Positions 43,318-55,958 of a stretch of DNA of 64,000 nucleotides are shown here, in pieces. The position numbers were made by a program, and so were the translations under genes. Source of the DNA: Pagrus major (taxonomy: Eukaryota; Chordata; Actinopteri; Spariformes; Sparidae); assembly GCF_040436345.1 (NCBI RefSeq), contig NC_133238.1, forward strand, positions 7,504,150-7,568,149, given 5' to 3'. How positions within the stretch are numbered: the first letter of the stretch is position 1; the number at the start of each line of letters is the position of its first letter. The notes beneath the pieces are model-generated. The model saw only the letters and a program-made list of their open reading frames with translations. It was not told the origin of the DNA and ran no database searches.

Positions 43318-43900
43318 CAGTGGTGGAGTATTTAAGTACATTTACTAAAGTATACTGTACTTAAGTACAATTCTTAAAGATTTGTAAGAATTGGCCACCT
43401 GTCAAATTCATACTCAAAACAAATCGGGGCAGAGAATTACCAGAGTAACTGCTGACTGTTGCTAACTATAGCCGCTGTTAGCTGGTTAGCTCAGTTAACC
43501 GTGTAGCTAGTGAGGACAAGGACAACCCTTGGTGTAAGCACAGGAGCTTTGAACCTGGACAGGCCGGGGCTAGCTGGTTAGCATGCTAACTTCAGTAGAT
43601 ATCTCTAAAACACAATACATAAACTGCTATTTATTTACATTATGTTGATGATTTTCGTTAATGGTTTGGATGTTTTAAACTGAATTTCTTGCATATTGCC
43701 CCTTTAAGTACTTCTACTTGTACTTCACTAACATTTGGGAGGGAAACATTGTACTGCTTACATCCCAGTACATCATCACTAATAACCATCCTATATATAT
43801 AGTGACAAATGGGCCAATGTTGATTATGAGTGCTTTTACTTGGATATATGATATAAATATTTCTGCAATAAAATATCTAAAGACTACTAAACCTTTATTG
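43318..43900. mobile_element. hAT-like non-autonomous element (interrupted; right end uncertain)
   Basis: Begins CAGTGGTGGAG and continues with AAGTACATTTACT and GTACTTAAGTACAA, a pattern common in fish genomes. Resumes after the nested insertion with TACTTCTACTTGTACTTC. The right end is blurred. Confidence 0.6.
43374..43707. mobile_element. nested TTAA-flanked MITE, family 3
   Basis: 334 bp bounded by TTAA on both sides, with imperfect inverted ends (TTAAAGATTTGTAAGAA against TTAAAGGGGCAATATGC on the other strand). Splits the hAT-like host. Contains GCTGGTTAGCTCAGTTAAC, related to the sequence near 24830-24870. Confidence 0.7.
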
Positions 43901-45155
43901 ATATTTTCATTAGCAACTGTGGTTGTTTAACAATGAAGACAGCAACTCCCATGATCCCACACTACTAACATATTTTAATTTGTTTTGACTGAGACCCCAG
44001 CTGCAGATATTACATACTGTGCTCACTTGTAATGGAGTATATTTATAAAAAGGTATTACTTTTCCTTCTGTAGATTTGAGTATGTCTTTCACTACAGCAT
44101 GATTTGATTTTCAATATGCTGAACATATTGACATCTTCCTGTTCCTGTCTTCTCTTCTCTGCATTGATATGATTATAGCCCTAATACAGTTAATCCAGTC
44201 CTGCTTCCTCAACTTCAACTTTGCTGAGTGTGCATGTGACGACAGTGACTGTAACACATGTAAGGTCAGTACAATATGAATGCATGACAAAATGAACAAC
44301 ACACACACAAAGATATTTAAATATATAGATTTTATGTACATATATTCATGTGGATGACTAGAAAAGAAACACTATATTCTTACAAAGGAATGATTCTGCA
44401 CAGTCATACTCCTAAGTTAAATAGTAATTTGATACAAAATTACTATAATAAATAAAACTCATCTCATTGTTTTTTTATTCACACATACCAGTTGTACAAA
44501 CAATAAATTACAAGTTCAGTGCTGTGTTTCTGTTGTTCAGCGAGAGGGGTTTCCCCACTGGAAGAGTCAGAGTAGGTTGTGTGTTTGTGTTTGTGTGTAT
44601 GGAGTGTGTGTGAGAGGGTTTTCTGAAATACAGAAATACTGCGTCAATGGATTGTTTCGATGGCGTGTGTTTGTGTGTGTACATTTCGGTGTAAATATGG
44701 TTGAATACTAACAAATATATGAACGATCTAGTCATTGTACAAAAATGTCTACATAATGTAAATAAATCTGAATGTGTGAGGGGAGAAAAGACAACACTTT
44801 GTAAGTGGTTTGTTGACCCGGGTCACGTGAGAACCGTTCTCATGCTTTGTTCTCTCCTGCACAGATGGGTGAAGTTTACCACAGGAAAATGTAACGGGTG
44901 CCAGAAATGTAAACACAATTGCAGGAAGGTATTTTAAGTCCATTAGGTGTATGTAATTAAGGTCACATTGTAATGCTTGGAAAGTTGAGGTAATACTCTT
45001 TCTTTAAGAGTACATTACATTTTTTATACGTTTACACAAATGTTATTTCATATTTTATTTCCAACGGAAGCTCTGTCTTGAGGCATATGTTCATTGTCTA
45101 CCTTCTAAATGCCTTGCTTATTAAATAACCCAATTAAAGCTTTTGGTGGAGGACC

Positions 45156-45854
45156 TTAAAGGGTAAGTTCACCAAAATGACACAAAAACACATTTTCACA
45201 TTTAAACCCCACTGGTATATAGTGATGCAGATCATTCTATTTTTTCACTTAGAAGATTAATTAAACATTATTATTCACTGTCTTGAGAATTAGACAAGAT
45301 GATAGATACCTCACTCGAATATGTCTGTTCAACATTAAGCTAGAACAAGTAGCCTGTTAGCTTAGCATTAAGAGAGTAAACAGGGGAAAAATAGTAATTT
45401 TTACACTTTGGCTTTTGGTTAAAAAAAACAAGATGTTAATTAACAACATGTTAAGAGGTGTTGGCAAGTGTATTTTCAGTTTTTTGACCTAGCCAGGCAA
45501 GCTGTTTCCCTTTGCTTTAAGTCTTCATGCTAAGCTACGCTAACCATTGCCTGCCTCTGGATTTTTATTTAAAGGACAGGTGTGAGAGTGGTATCAATCC
45601 TCTCATTTTTTTCAGAACAGATAACTGTTTCTCAAAAATCTTAAACTATTTCTTCATGCCAACCACAACATCACTTTCCAAAATCAGTGTCCTGCAGTCA
45701 TCATAGGGACTTTTTTCAGTACAAAGTAGTTCCAAAGATATTGTAAACAGTGAGGTCTGTGAATTGTCTGACCAAAGAAGGTATTTTTTTCCTGGAGATG
45801 CAAATTTCTCCATTCATCTACTGGGGTTGTATTTTGAGTGAAATGACCCTTTAA
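45156..45854. mobile_element. TTAA-flanked MITE, family 2-like, 699 bp
   Basis: Left end TTAAAGGGTAAGTTCACC, right end reading TTAAAGGGTCATTTCAC on the other strand, TTAA on both sides. No transposase frame. The ORFs inside are short and unsupported. Confidence 0.7.
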
Positions 45855-46672
45855 AATCATCCAATCTGTGGCACAATTGATGTAATGTGGCAAACAGCAC
45901 CCATCATGAAACAGGTTAAAACAACCTTTTTTAAATCCTGGTTTGTAAAGTAGTAAAATACAGAATGAGTGATAAAAAGGAGGATGAAGAGAGAGTTGAA
46001 TTGCAAAAGGACATTAATGAATGCATTAGTATCTCTCTTGCTGTTGTTGCGAGTATCCAGGGCACACATTGTCATATTAGCATCGCTTCCTACACAGATA
46101 AACAGACAAACAAACAGATTTTGACCAACACAAAGAAATGAGGACCGTAAACCTCCCAGCACCAGCTTAATGATTGATACAAATGGAACTGAGAGTGAAG
46201 TAAGCTTCAAGACGCATTAGAGGACGAAAACATCATGTTCCTGGTACATACTGCAAGTGCTGACAAAACACAGGCCTGGAAACGTGAATGTGCTGGCACA
46301 CACAAACACACACACACACACTTCACACAGACACACACGCATAAAAATCAAGCATTGCCCCAAACCTGTGAGTCATCATTAACCTCCATAAAAGTTAAGG
46401 AGTGTCGTGGTTACTTTGCCCCTTTGTCAATTTAATTGTTGAAAAGTTTGTCCTCTGAAGGCCACCGTATGCTCCCTTTCCCATCCCATCACACCATGCA
46501 ACTTTTTTTTTTTTACACTGTACAGTTGATTATCAGTTTCAGCACAATCAGTACTAGTTTTATTAGGAAGACTTTTCTTCTCAACTTCTCAAGGGCTTGA
46601 GAAAGAAGAAGTATCTGAACAGTTAAAGATTGGGTACAATCAATCTGTTTTGGTCGCAAAGTCAACCTCCCA

Positions 46673-46945
46673 TTAGGGTTCTTCCGATAGCAATACCATA
46701 CATGCTGGAATCGGTATCGGCAAGTCTATGCACCGATTCAATACCACATAATTTATTTATGAGAAATGGAGCCCTTTACGTCCAAATAGCGTCCTGTGCA
46801 CCTGCATGCAAGCTGACAGATTTGCTACTGCACAAGTAGCCAATAGCTGCTAAATTGGTACTTGCCATTGGCCAATACACAGGTAGTTCAGGTATCAGAA
46901 TTGGTTTTGGGAAGTAACCAATGGTATCGGTACATCTCGACCTTC
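46673..46945. mobile_element. hairpin-type element with CCGATA/TATCGG ends
   Basis: Left AGGGTTCTTCCGATAGCAAT and right GGTATCGGTACATCTCGACC are imperfect inverted copies. The internal TATCGG repeats fit a decayed fish hAT-like MITE. Confidence 0.55.
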
Positions 46946-48008
46946 AACCATCTCCTTGGGCTCCCTTTCTGGAATTCAGCTGGATAGATCAGTCAATTAA
47001 AGACATGACCATGTATAGTCAGGGCATAATGGTAGCCCTGATCTAGGACCGTCATACAAACGATGTACGTACATCTCCTGCAACTTGGACATTTTGGTCA
47101 CTTAGCGGCTCATGAAGGGAGGATTTTTGGTTGGCAATCTTCTTAGCACCTGGAAGATAAGGAGACCACCGTTCTCTTCAGTAATAACGCACACCCAAAT
47201 ACACCCTTTGGCAATCAGTAGTACCACTGACAGCACCGCTGCCGACATGCACCGAAGTTGGTCAACGAAAAATAATCCTGTGCAGCCTTTGACTTTGTCA
47301 TGTTTTCGAAGACCTTTCTCGCATCCAGTGAGCCATTCAGTCACCGAAATGTCCAAGTGCTGGGGAATTACAGTCAAGGACCATGGAATGTAGCATGACG
47401 GTGGTGGGACAGGGCTACAATACAGGCAGAAATTACGACACGGTGAATAACGAGTGCTTCCCATCGTTGGGGCTCTTGTCTCGGACACACACACAACAAA
47501 AGACAACAGGGGTGTGACTTCCAAATCCCCACAGTGATTAGAACACATGGAATAGCATAGAAAAAAAAAAAAAAAAACACGACACGCATGCCATTACAGG
47601 GCAACACACACTAAGCCTCCGGGATCTGGAGACAGAAGTAAAGACAATCAGTTACTGTCCATGTGGAAATGACATGCAATTAAGTCCTTAGCTATGCCAG
47701 GCCCATACTTGTCATTATCATACGGAAACTGTCCTCCGTCCTACTTGTGCTCTGCATAGCCACTATGATTCCAGGACATTCCTCTGGCATATAGTCAGGC
47801 ACATCCATGCCAATCTGTCTCTGAGTCTCTGTGTATCTGCCCTAGGCGCTTTCAGCCAACATTCACAGTCCTGTTGAAGGTTCTATGACCTAAATTCATT
47901 GGTCCACAGTCCTACTTCCAGCTCTTGAGACCTCTATCAAATGTACAGATTAAGGTTCTTCCAACAAAGTGTTTCTTGTTTGACAAAAGTTTTTGCTCTC
48001 CTGCCGCC

Positions 48009-48699
48009 TCAACATTTCTTTACCAGACAGTGTTTGAAGGCAGAGGGGCGGGAACCCAGCAGGCAGCCCTTGGACAGTTTCCCGTCCCGGTCCTTACACT
48101 GCACTGTCCGGCTCTGCCAGCCAGTGTCACAAGTCCTAGAGCAGGTCATCCAGGTCCCCGTTACCCACTGGGGCCCTGGGGTTGGGGTGGAGGGACCTGG
48201 GGCTGTAGGTGGCCCCGGGAGGAGGCCGGGGGGAGCAGTTGTAGTTGTGCGACTGGTGGTGGTTGTGGTGGTTCTTGTCGTGGTTGAGACTGTTGTAGTG
48301 CTCTGCACAGGGATTGATTTTGGGTTGGGGATGAGCGGAGCTGACGGCTGCTGTGGGGCTATCCGGCGAGGCATAAAGAAGCTATAACGAACATCCAGGG
48401 GCTTTTTAGCATCTGTCGCTAGAATCTGGACCACCAAGGCCTCTTGGAGGGCCCCGGGACCCATGCTATGAAGCCATTCGTCCCTTTGGCTCCAGCCACT
48501 GTAGTTGAGCACAGAACCGTTGAGTGGGATGATTGTCTCAGAGGTGGAGATCATGAACTTGCCATTTAGGAGGTACTCGTTGTTGGGGCGTCTGAGGGCC
48601 AGGTAGGCGGTGTAGCGGGTCTGGTCCTTGGCCTTGTGCTGACGAACCTTGATGTGGGTGGAGCCTGCAGGGATCTTCACCACATCAGTGTAGCCCTTA
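48009..48699 (-). CDS. adamts5: adamts5 exon 8 (spacer, mucin-like insert, last repeat, stop)
   Basis: 691 nt, acceptor aacag|TAAGGG, TGA stop at 48011-48009. Spacer ([32 protein letters not shown]), then a 44-residue Thr/Ser/Pro-rich segment (48171-48302), then the final type-1 repeat. Confidence 0.95.
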
Positions 48700-51600
48700 C
48701 TGTTTGGCAAGAAAGAAAGTAGAAGAGAGGTCAGAATTATACGCAAAACAGTGTTGTCGTGCTGTTAACTTCTTGCTGTTGGACCCCTTAGTTATATTAG
48801 CTGGTTTGCTAATTTTGTTGCTGGCTTGGCTTTAGACCAAAATAGAAGCTAATATTAACACAAATAAAGCCGATTTAGCTAATTCAGATGCTGAGGTGGA
48901 CTTCTTGCTGTTGAACTACTAAGTTCATTAAGTAAATTAGCTGGTTTGCTAATGTCTTGTGTTGTTGCACTTGCTTTTTCTTTGGCTTTGTTAGCAAAGT
49001 TGTCAACTCATCTGTTTTTGATGACAATCCAAGCTAGCCCATTAAGACAGAGGTTTAGCTGGTAGAATGTTATAGCGAGGTGTTAGCAGCATATTGCCTC
49101 TGGTTCCGGTTATGTTAGCTTGGCATGCTACTGTTCTGACGCTTGAGCAGACTTCGACTGAAAAAAAATGTCTGAGCATGCATGTTTACGTTTGAAGTTA
49201 GCCCACCTGACATGTAGGGATAGAGGTGCTGCGCTCGGAAACGGGGACGCAAAATCACAAAAAATACAAATTTCAACTCGATGTTGCCTTAATAAGGAAT
49301 TAGACACAGTTTGTTTGAATATGCTATTACTTGATAGCGACTGAAACAAATCTTAGTATGTAGCACCACTCTGTTAGCAACACTCCGTTAGCGAATACAA
49401 AATGTAGGAAACTAGGAAGCCGTGCTGAATGGATTCATTACACCAAGACATATCAGAGACAATGTGAAGAAAGCTGTTGCATTGACACCATACATGGAAA
49501 ATCCTTATAGTAGCAATACCACCACAAATCTGAAGCGACCTGTTAGCTTGTTATTCAAGTGAGGAAGCAGAGGCGCTGTGAGCTAAGTGAACAACGTACC
49601 TACAAGGATAAGGCCATGTGGGTTGCATTCAAATAATTTCAAACAATATACGTGTCCTTGTCTCGGGAGCTTTTTCATGCTCTTCCCATTCTGCCCACAT
49701 GAAATGAATGCAGCATTATCATGTCATCACACTGTGAAACCTATGAGATATCTCCTCTGAAAAATACTTTCAATATTTCTCCATATTCTGCGTGTGCTAA
49801 CCTGCCTCCACTGGACTGAGACTCCTGCCTGTATGTGCATGTAATATAAAGACATACAGTGCACAGTTAAGGCTCATTTTTCGTACCTCTTCTTGGTAAA
49901 GTTGCCCACCACGCGTATACATCCCGTGCTGTCGCCTCCACATATGCCGCACTTGTCGAACTGGAGCTTGGAGCCGATGATGCCGTCGCAGCCGGTCCGC
50001 ACACATTTCCCTTTCACGCACACCGAGCTGCTGTAAGGACGACACTCGGTCCCGTCTACCACCTGAAGACGAGCAGTCACAAAATCAACATCTGCCATTT
50101 TTTCTCTCCATTAAATACACCGTACTCTTATTAAAAAAACAACTAACTTACCCTCTGAGAGAACACCACATAGTATCCTGTTCCTTTTGCTCTGCAGGTC
50201 AGCTTGCACACATCTTTAGGGAGGACTCCTGCGTACTTTGGCACCCACTCAACAAAGGTCTTCACCCCTTTAGGATCTGTCTGGGGACCGTTGCGCACCT
50301 CACATTGCTCCTGCCGGAAACTCTTATCTGCAGAAAAGTTCCATTAGAAAGGTTACAAATCAAACTCTGTATCCTGTATGATGAATAAACATTAGTACTA
50401 TCGTAAAGCTGTCACACTCACTTGATGGAGGACATTGTGTGACGCTGCAGGACCGATAGATGGCTCTCTTGCCCGTGCAGTAGCGGCCGTTGTTCCGTGG
50501 CGGCGGATTGTTGCACAGACGCTGGGCGAACTGCACCCCGCCTCCGCACGTTCTGGAGCACGCACCCCAAGGACCCCAGGAACTCCAGCTGCCGTGGTTG
50601 GACGCCTGGGAGAGCGAGGAGAGGAGGAGGAGCGAAGAGGAGAGGAGGAGATGAAAGATGAGATAGGAGTTTGGGGGGGGAGATGACAGCGGAGGAGAGA
50701 TCAGAGAGTAGAGAGGGATGAAGAGAAAGGAACGGGGAGATGAGAGAGGACAATTAGTGCTTATCATGCCGGGAGTCAGAGCAGTTGGCGGCCAAGCCAC
50801 GTGTCACAGGGAAAGCCCTTTGGAGAGAGATTTGTGATAAAGACAAATGTGGCAATAATTGTGGTGTGGAAAACAGAAAAGGAACGAGGCTCTCCTTATT
50901 AAGACAGCATGACTGGATCTGTGGCGTAACAGCTCACATGCTTCCCTTGAGGAAAACAGCCTGAATGAAATACTTCAGGTGATAAACTTATTTTTGTGCT
51001 TTTTTTCCAACCAGTGCTACATGAGTCATCAGTGATAAAAACCACTGGATCAGTAGCATTTAGTTCTGCAAAGCTTTTGGGGAAAAGGCTTTTCCATTTA
51101 GTTCCACTGCCGAGGCCTTTTTTTCTTTCCACAGTAAAAGGCTACTTAATCCGCAATCATACTACAAGAAATATATGGAGGTTTAAAGAGTCTGAGGTCT
51201 AAAATGGAGGGGCTTAACGTCGCTCCGAGCAGTAAACTGGTCGTCATACAAGGCAGTGGAAATGAAGCGTGTCAGAACTTGGGCCGCATCCACACAGAAC
51301 AGTCGTCTGCCAAGTATCGGGTCAGACCCATCAAATGTCATGTGACAAATAATCACAAAGAAAATACTTTTTCCTTCTCCCTCTCTCATTCTTTCTGACT
51401 TTCACTCTCTTTCCCTCCACAACACACACACACACACACACACCCGCAGTGACGACAGCCTGCCAAGAACAGATCTGGTCCTTTAACTCATTATGGCCAA
51501 ATTCAATTTAGATCTGTTTAAGTGAGGCCAAGAGCATAAATAGCACAGTTCAGCAGTGGCATAAATAACACAGACCACACAGTGAAGTCACATAAAGAAT

Positions 51601-54600
51601 CTGAGACTTATTTTTCCTCTTCAAGTGTCTCTCTCTCTTTCTACTTCTTCTTTTCCTAGCTGCCCTGTGTTCTTTGTCTTCAGCAGACAAATTTGGACAA
51701 TACGTGCTTAAAATATCAGTTTTTGAACTATAAAAAGGAATCTATTTTAAATTTTTGTCTCTCTTTTTGTCTCACCGTCTACCTCCATGTCTTCTTCCAA
51801 TCCTCACTCCTGCCAAGCCACATCAATACGGGGTTATACAGCAGACACATATCATATTGACATTTCTGCAAGACTTGTCATATTATGTTCAAATCCCTCT
51901 GAGTGGACTTTCACAGGGCTCCAGACTAACTTTTCACACTGGTTGCACCGGTGCGCCTTACTTTTTTCCTTTGGGTGCACCAGCACATAATTTAGGTGCA
52001 CCCAGTAATACATTTAAATGGGAATAAAGGTGCAGACAAATGTTTTTCATTCGTTTAAATCACAGCAGAAATTGCAATAACCTCAATTGAGGAGTCCAGA
52101 CTGCATCCATTTAGTCACATTTTGTTGCCATTTTTGGAGACAGTGCGACCCAGTTTTTTTTTTTAAGTAGGAGCACCTGTGCTACTTGCAAATACGCCCC
52201 CGATGTTTAAGCTTTTTATAAAGCAAAAGTGCCCTTTTGGATGCCTCTATGGCAATTAAAACACGATACTCTCCAGGGTGCCCTTCCAGTTCACTATAAA
52301 TGTAACCTGACTTTCTGCTCGCTGGTGCCCCTTTCTTTTTCCGCCTCTGCCCCTCAAACACCATGAGGCCGCCACTGCAAAGCACGATTTTTCCTAACCC
52401 TAACTAAGGGCTTTTGTACCTAAACCTAACCAGGCCATAAGCACAGTGTAACGTAAAAACCTTATATTCTGATACTGTCCATCTGTCTTACCGAGTAGTG
52501 TCTCTTGCGGGTCTTGTCCACGCACTTTCCCTGCAGGCAGATGCGTCCCTTCCCGCAGGGCGTCCCCTCCACGGCCGGCAGCTTCTTGGTCAGACACACC
52601 ATCTGGCCCTGGCGAATCACGGCGCACCACAGCCGAGAACACACGTCCATGCCCGGGCAGACCGTGTACTCGGGGCCGAAGGCCAGCCGACACTGGCGGA
52701 CGGCGTCGTAGCTCTGCCCTGGGAGCTCCTCGGGGCCCAACAGGGGCTGACGAGGAGAGTCTAGGAGACACTCGGCTGTGGAAAAAAGAAGAGAGGGATT
52801 TTAAAAAAGGGCTCTGCTACCTGAATACTCTGAGCTGGTGAGTGGCATATTACAATCTATTTTAGTCTATAAGGTCACCAGAAGTGTTGGAGCTGCAGCA
52901 GTTGCACTGTCGAGTTTGAAACAATGGTGTTGCCACATGAGTAATGCCTAACTCGTTTCTTAGCAAAATGTCAACAAGCGATGCTTTATGGCCCTGATGA
53001 ATGAAACTACTTGATGAAACGGGAAAGCAAAGAATGACTCATCTAGATTTGCTGCCAGTGATCTGTCTTTGGCTGCACTGTAACTACATTTTTTAGGAAG
53101 TTAACAGGATTGTAAATAACTCTTTATTAGCAGAGATTAAAGCTTTGTTTCTTAGTAAACAGCTCTCAGTGACAGGTACTGTGGGAGAAAAGCAAATTCG
53201 CATGGATGCAATTTGTACACTGAGAAAATACAACTTGTACTGGCTGGGAAAGAACCTTTCTATTCCCATGCTTACTTTTTTCTCCCACACTCACCGTTTC
53301 CATCGTCGAAGAAGTCTGTGATGGTGGCCGAGGTGCAGCGGCTCCAGGGTTTGGAGGCGTCGATGGAGGTGAGGATGGACGACATGAGCCGCTTGTCGCT
53401 GTTCACGCCAAAGCGCTCCTCGCAGAACTTGGAGTCGTCGTGGGACAAACCGAGCAGGTGACCTGTGGCACAGAGAGGAGGTGAGAGATAAGTGACGGGT
53501 CCTGATGTGTCGTGTTTGCACATGCAGCAAGATTGGGAAAAGAACACCAAGCACTGAGGCGTATCAGGTACATGACATCAGACATTACTCCCGTGATATT
53601 AATCAACAAGAGAGATGTGCTGACAGATGTGCATATGCATGCCCTGGCACGCTTATATCTTTGCATGCTTATGTGTGTGTTGTGTATCCATGCCTACCTA
53701 TCTCGTGAGCGACGGTGAAGGCGGCGTGAAGGCCGTCGTCCTCGATGACGGCGCAGCTTCTCTCCGGAGAGCAGATGGTGCCGACATCCGCCATGCCCAG
53801 GGTGTCACAGGAGTGGTGGCCACAGAGGTCCTGGACAAAGGAAATACTGTAAGTTTAAATAAGAACTTAAATACAATCAGTCTTGTATCCAGATAGCCCC
53901 TCTCAAATGGTAAAACATGATTTTATGACAAGATAATCCTTTATTTTATCCACAGAGGCACTGGTGCCCCCATGTTCGAATAAATGCCTCCTTGATGCCC
54001 CTATGGGAGATAACACATGATAAAGTGCCCTCTAGGGTGACCTTTCCACGTGCTGGTGCCCCACCACATACAACTGGTGCCCTTTATATTTTGTTGCCCC
54101 TGCCCCTCAAACATCCTGAGTCTGCCACTGCCCCAGAGGGGAAATCTGGGTGTCACAGAAGCACAGACAAAATCAAGTACAGATATAATAAGAACAAGGA
54201 TAGAATAGAGACGACACAGGAGCAACTCAAACTCAAAATACAGGCAAGAGTAGTACGCATACAGTACCTACAACTAGTGTTGTACCTGAAATCATGTGCA
54301 GTACTGTCTCAAGCGTCTCAATATCCCACCCTGATCTGATTGGTTACGCGTCACGACTAATAGCCTACATTATATAGAGTTTTGTTAAGCCGAATTTCAA
54401 TTTGCTATACACATTTTGTAAAACAGAGCGTCTCCGACAGAGGTTCTCCTGCAATTAAGTATTGCAATGCCATAAAGCTGGAGGGCTTGTGAGGGACAGA
54501 TTTAAACAAGACAGTCACGCTCCAAAAACAGTAGGTACACCTCCCATAATGCAATGCTTCAGAGCCTCCCTGCATTTCAAACTCCACAACCCCAGCTCGT

Positions 54601-55923
54601 CACACAGAAGCCCAAGCTGAGATATTCAAGTGATGTCAGTGGAGCGTCCCTTTAGATTAACTTCCTTCCTGTGCCTCCACCATCTCTCTGTCTGCCTCAC
54701 GGGGTGCCACAGTACATACTATTGATCTTTGTTTTGATTCCCACACATGTCCATGCAGATGAGGCCTCGGGGTGCACTGTTCAGCCCAGAGATCGATCAC
54801 TTAATCACGCCGGACTCATGCGCCTGAACACGGGCCTGTCTGTGTGCACACTCGGAGCATGCTTTGAATGCACACATTACAGACATATGGAGACAAACAT
54901 CCATGCAATGTGCACATGAGAACATCCAAAAAGGGGGGAGCACACACACATCCCGCGGAGAGGATGGATCGTCATGTTAAGTGGCGCTGACAGGCCTGCT
55001 GGGTCGTGTGTGAGAGGCTCTCTGGGGAGGGTGTTTACCCGTTCAGGGCAGATCGGTTTGGAACAAACTGCCTTGTGTTCTGCGCTCACACACATGACTG
55101 ACTGGGTGGGACCACCTCACACACACAACACACACATACATGCAAGCACACTCAGAAGAACGTACCTGCAAATACAAGCGTGTGCAACACAGACACACAC
55201 ATTCAGACACACACATACAGAGAGCAGGAAGAGAGTGCCAGCTTTTTGCCAAAAGTCTGCTGGATACACATGAAGCAAACAAAGAGCAAGTCAAACACAC
55301 TCGCTGCATGGATGGCAGCTGATGTGGGCCAAACTGTGCTGAAGTCTCTCTGAACTTTTCCACACAAGCATCAAGCCTGTTTGTTTTCACATGGAGAACG
55401 TATAGAGGCGTTTGTCTTCATATCTCGCCTGTTTCTCTTTCCCCTGTTTCCCACACTCTTTCAACCCGACGTCCTCTACGCCTCCCTCCATTTTCATTTA
55501 TTTATTCATTCACCCCCCTCCCACGCTCTCGTACGAGAAGTGTTTCGATCTTGCTCATCCACACGGCTTTCATTACTACAACACAGTGTAAGAGGAGACA
55601 CGTGGGTGAGAAGCAGAAAGTGGAAATCTCCCGTTGGAAATTAAACAGTGACATGAAAAATAAATGAAATTACCCCAAAACTCAAATCATAACTGTGTGA
55701 TATTCACTCCCTTCCCTTAGAGTCTTAATGCCTCTCAAGCACATACAAGGAGGGAGGGAGGGAGGGAGGGAGGGAGAGCTGTGCTCAGGAATGGTGGGTG
55801 GGGATGGAGGGCTGCAGGAAATTAAAGAGAAGAACTGAGAGAACAATGAGTTACAGAAATATTGGCAGAAATAACATGAGAACAGGTGGCAAGCTGGCTG
55901 CGAAGGTCAGGAGACTATCAGAG

Positions 55924-55958
<35 letters not shown>

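Larger units (their letters stand above)
41456..44473. other. adamts1-adamts5 intergenic region
   Basis: The left part probably contains adamts1 promoter sequence, with a GC-rich block around 41930-42150. No gene recognised. A hAT-like element (43318 to about 43900) carrying a nested TTAA element (43374-43707) fills the right part. Confidence 0.7.
44474..48008 (-). other. adamts5: adamts5 3' UTR and downstream flank
   Basis: The adamts5 3' UTR starts at 48008; its end is not certain. Minus-strand AATAAA hexamers occur at 46752-46757, near 46560 and at 44474-44479, none with a clear GT-rich partner. ADAMTS5 is known for a long 3' UTR in mammals, so the 44474 site is possible. Two transposon relics (45156-45854, 46673-46945) lie inside. 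Confidence 0.45.

Noticed and set aside
43480-43510. tRNA-like GGTTAGCTCAGTT
   Set aside because: No complete cloverleaf; it is part of the nested transposon and recurs as such near 24840.
45857-46210. 117-residue minus-strand frame beside the TTAA element
   Set aside because: No homology; it starts at the border of the element and is hydrophobic by chance.
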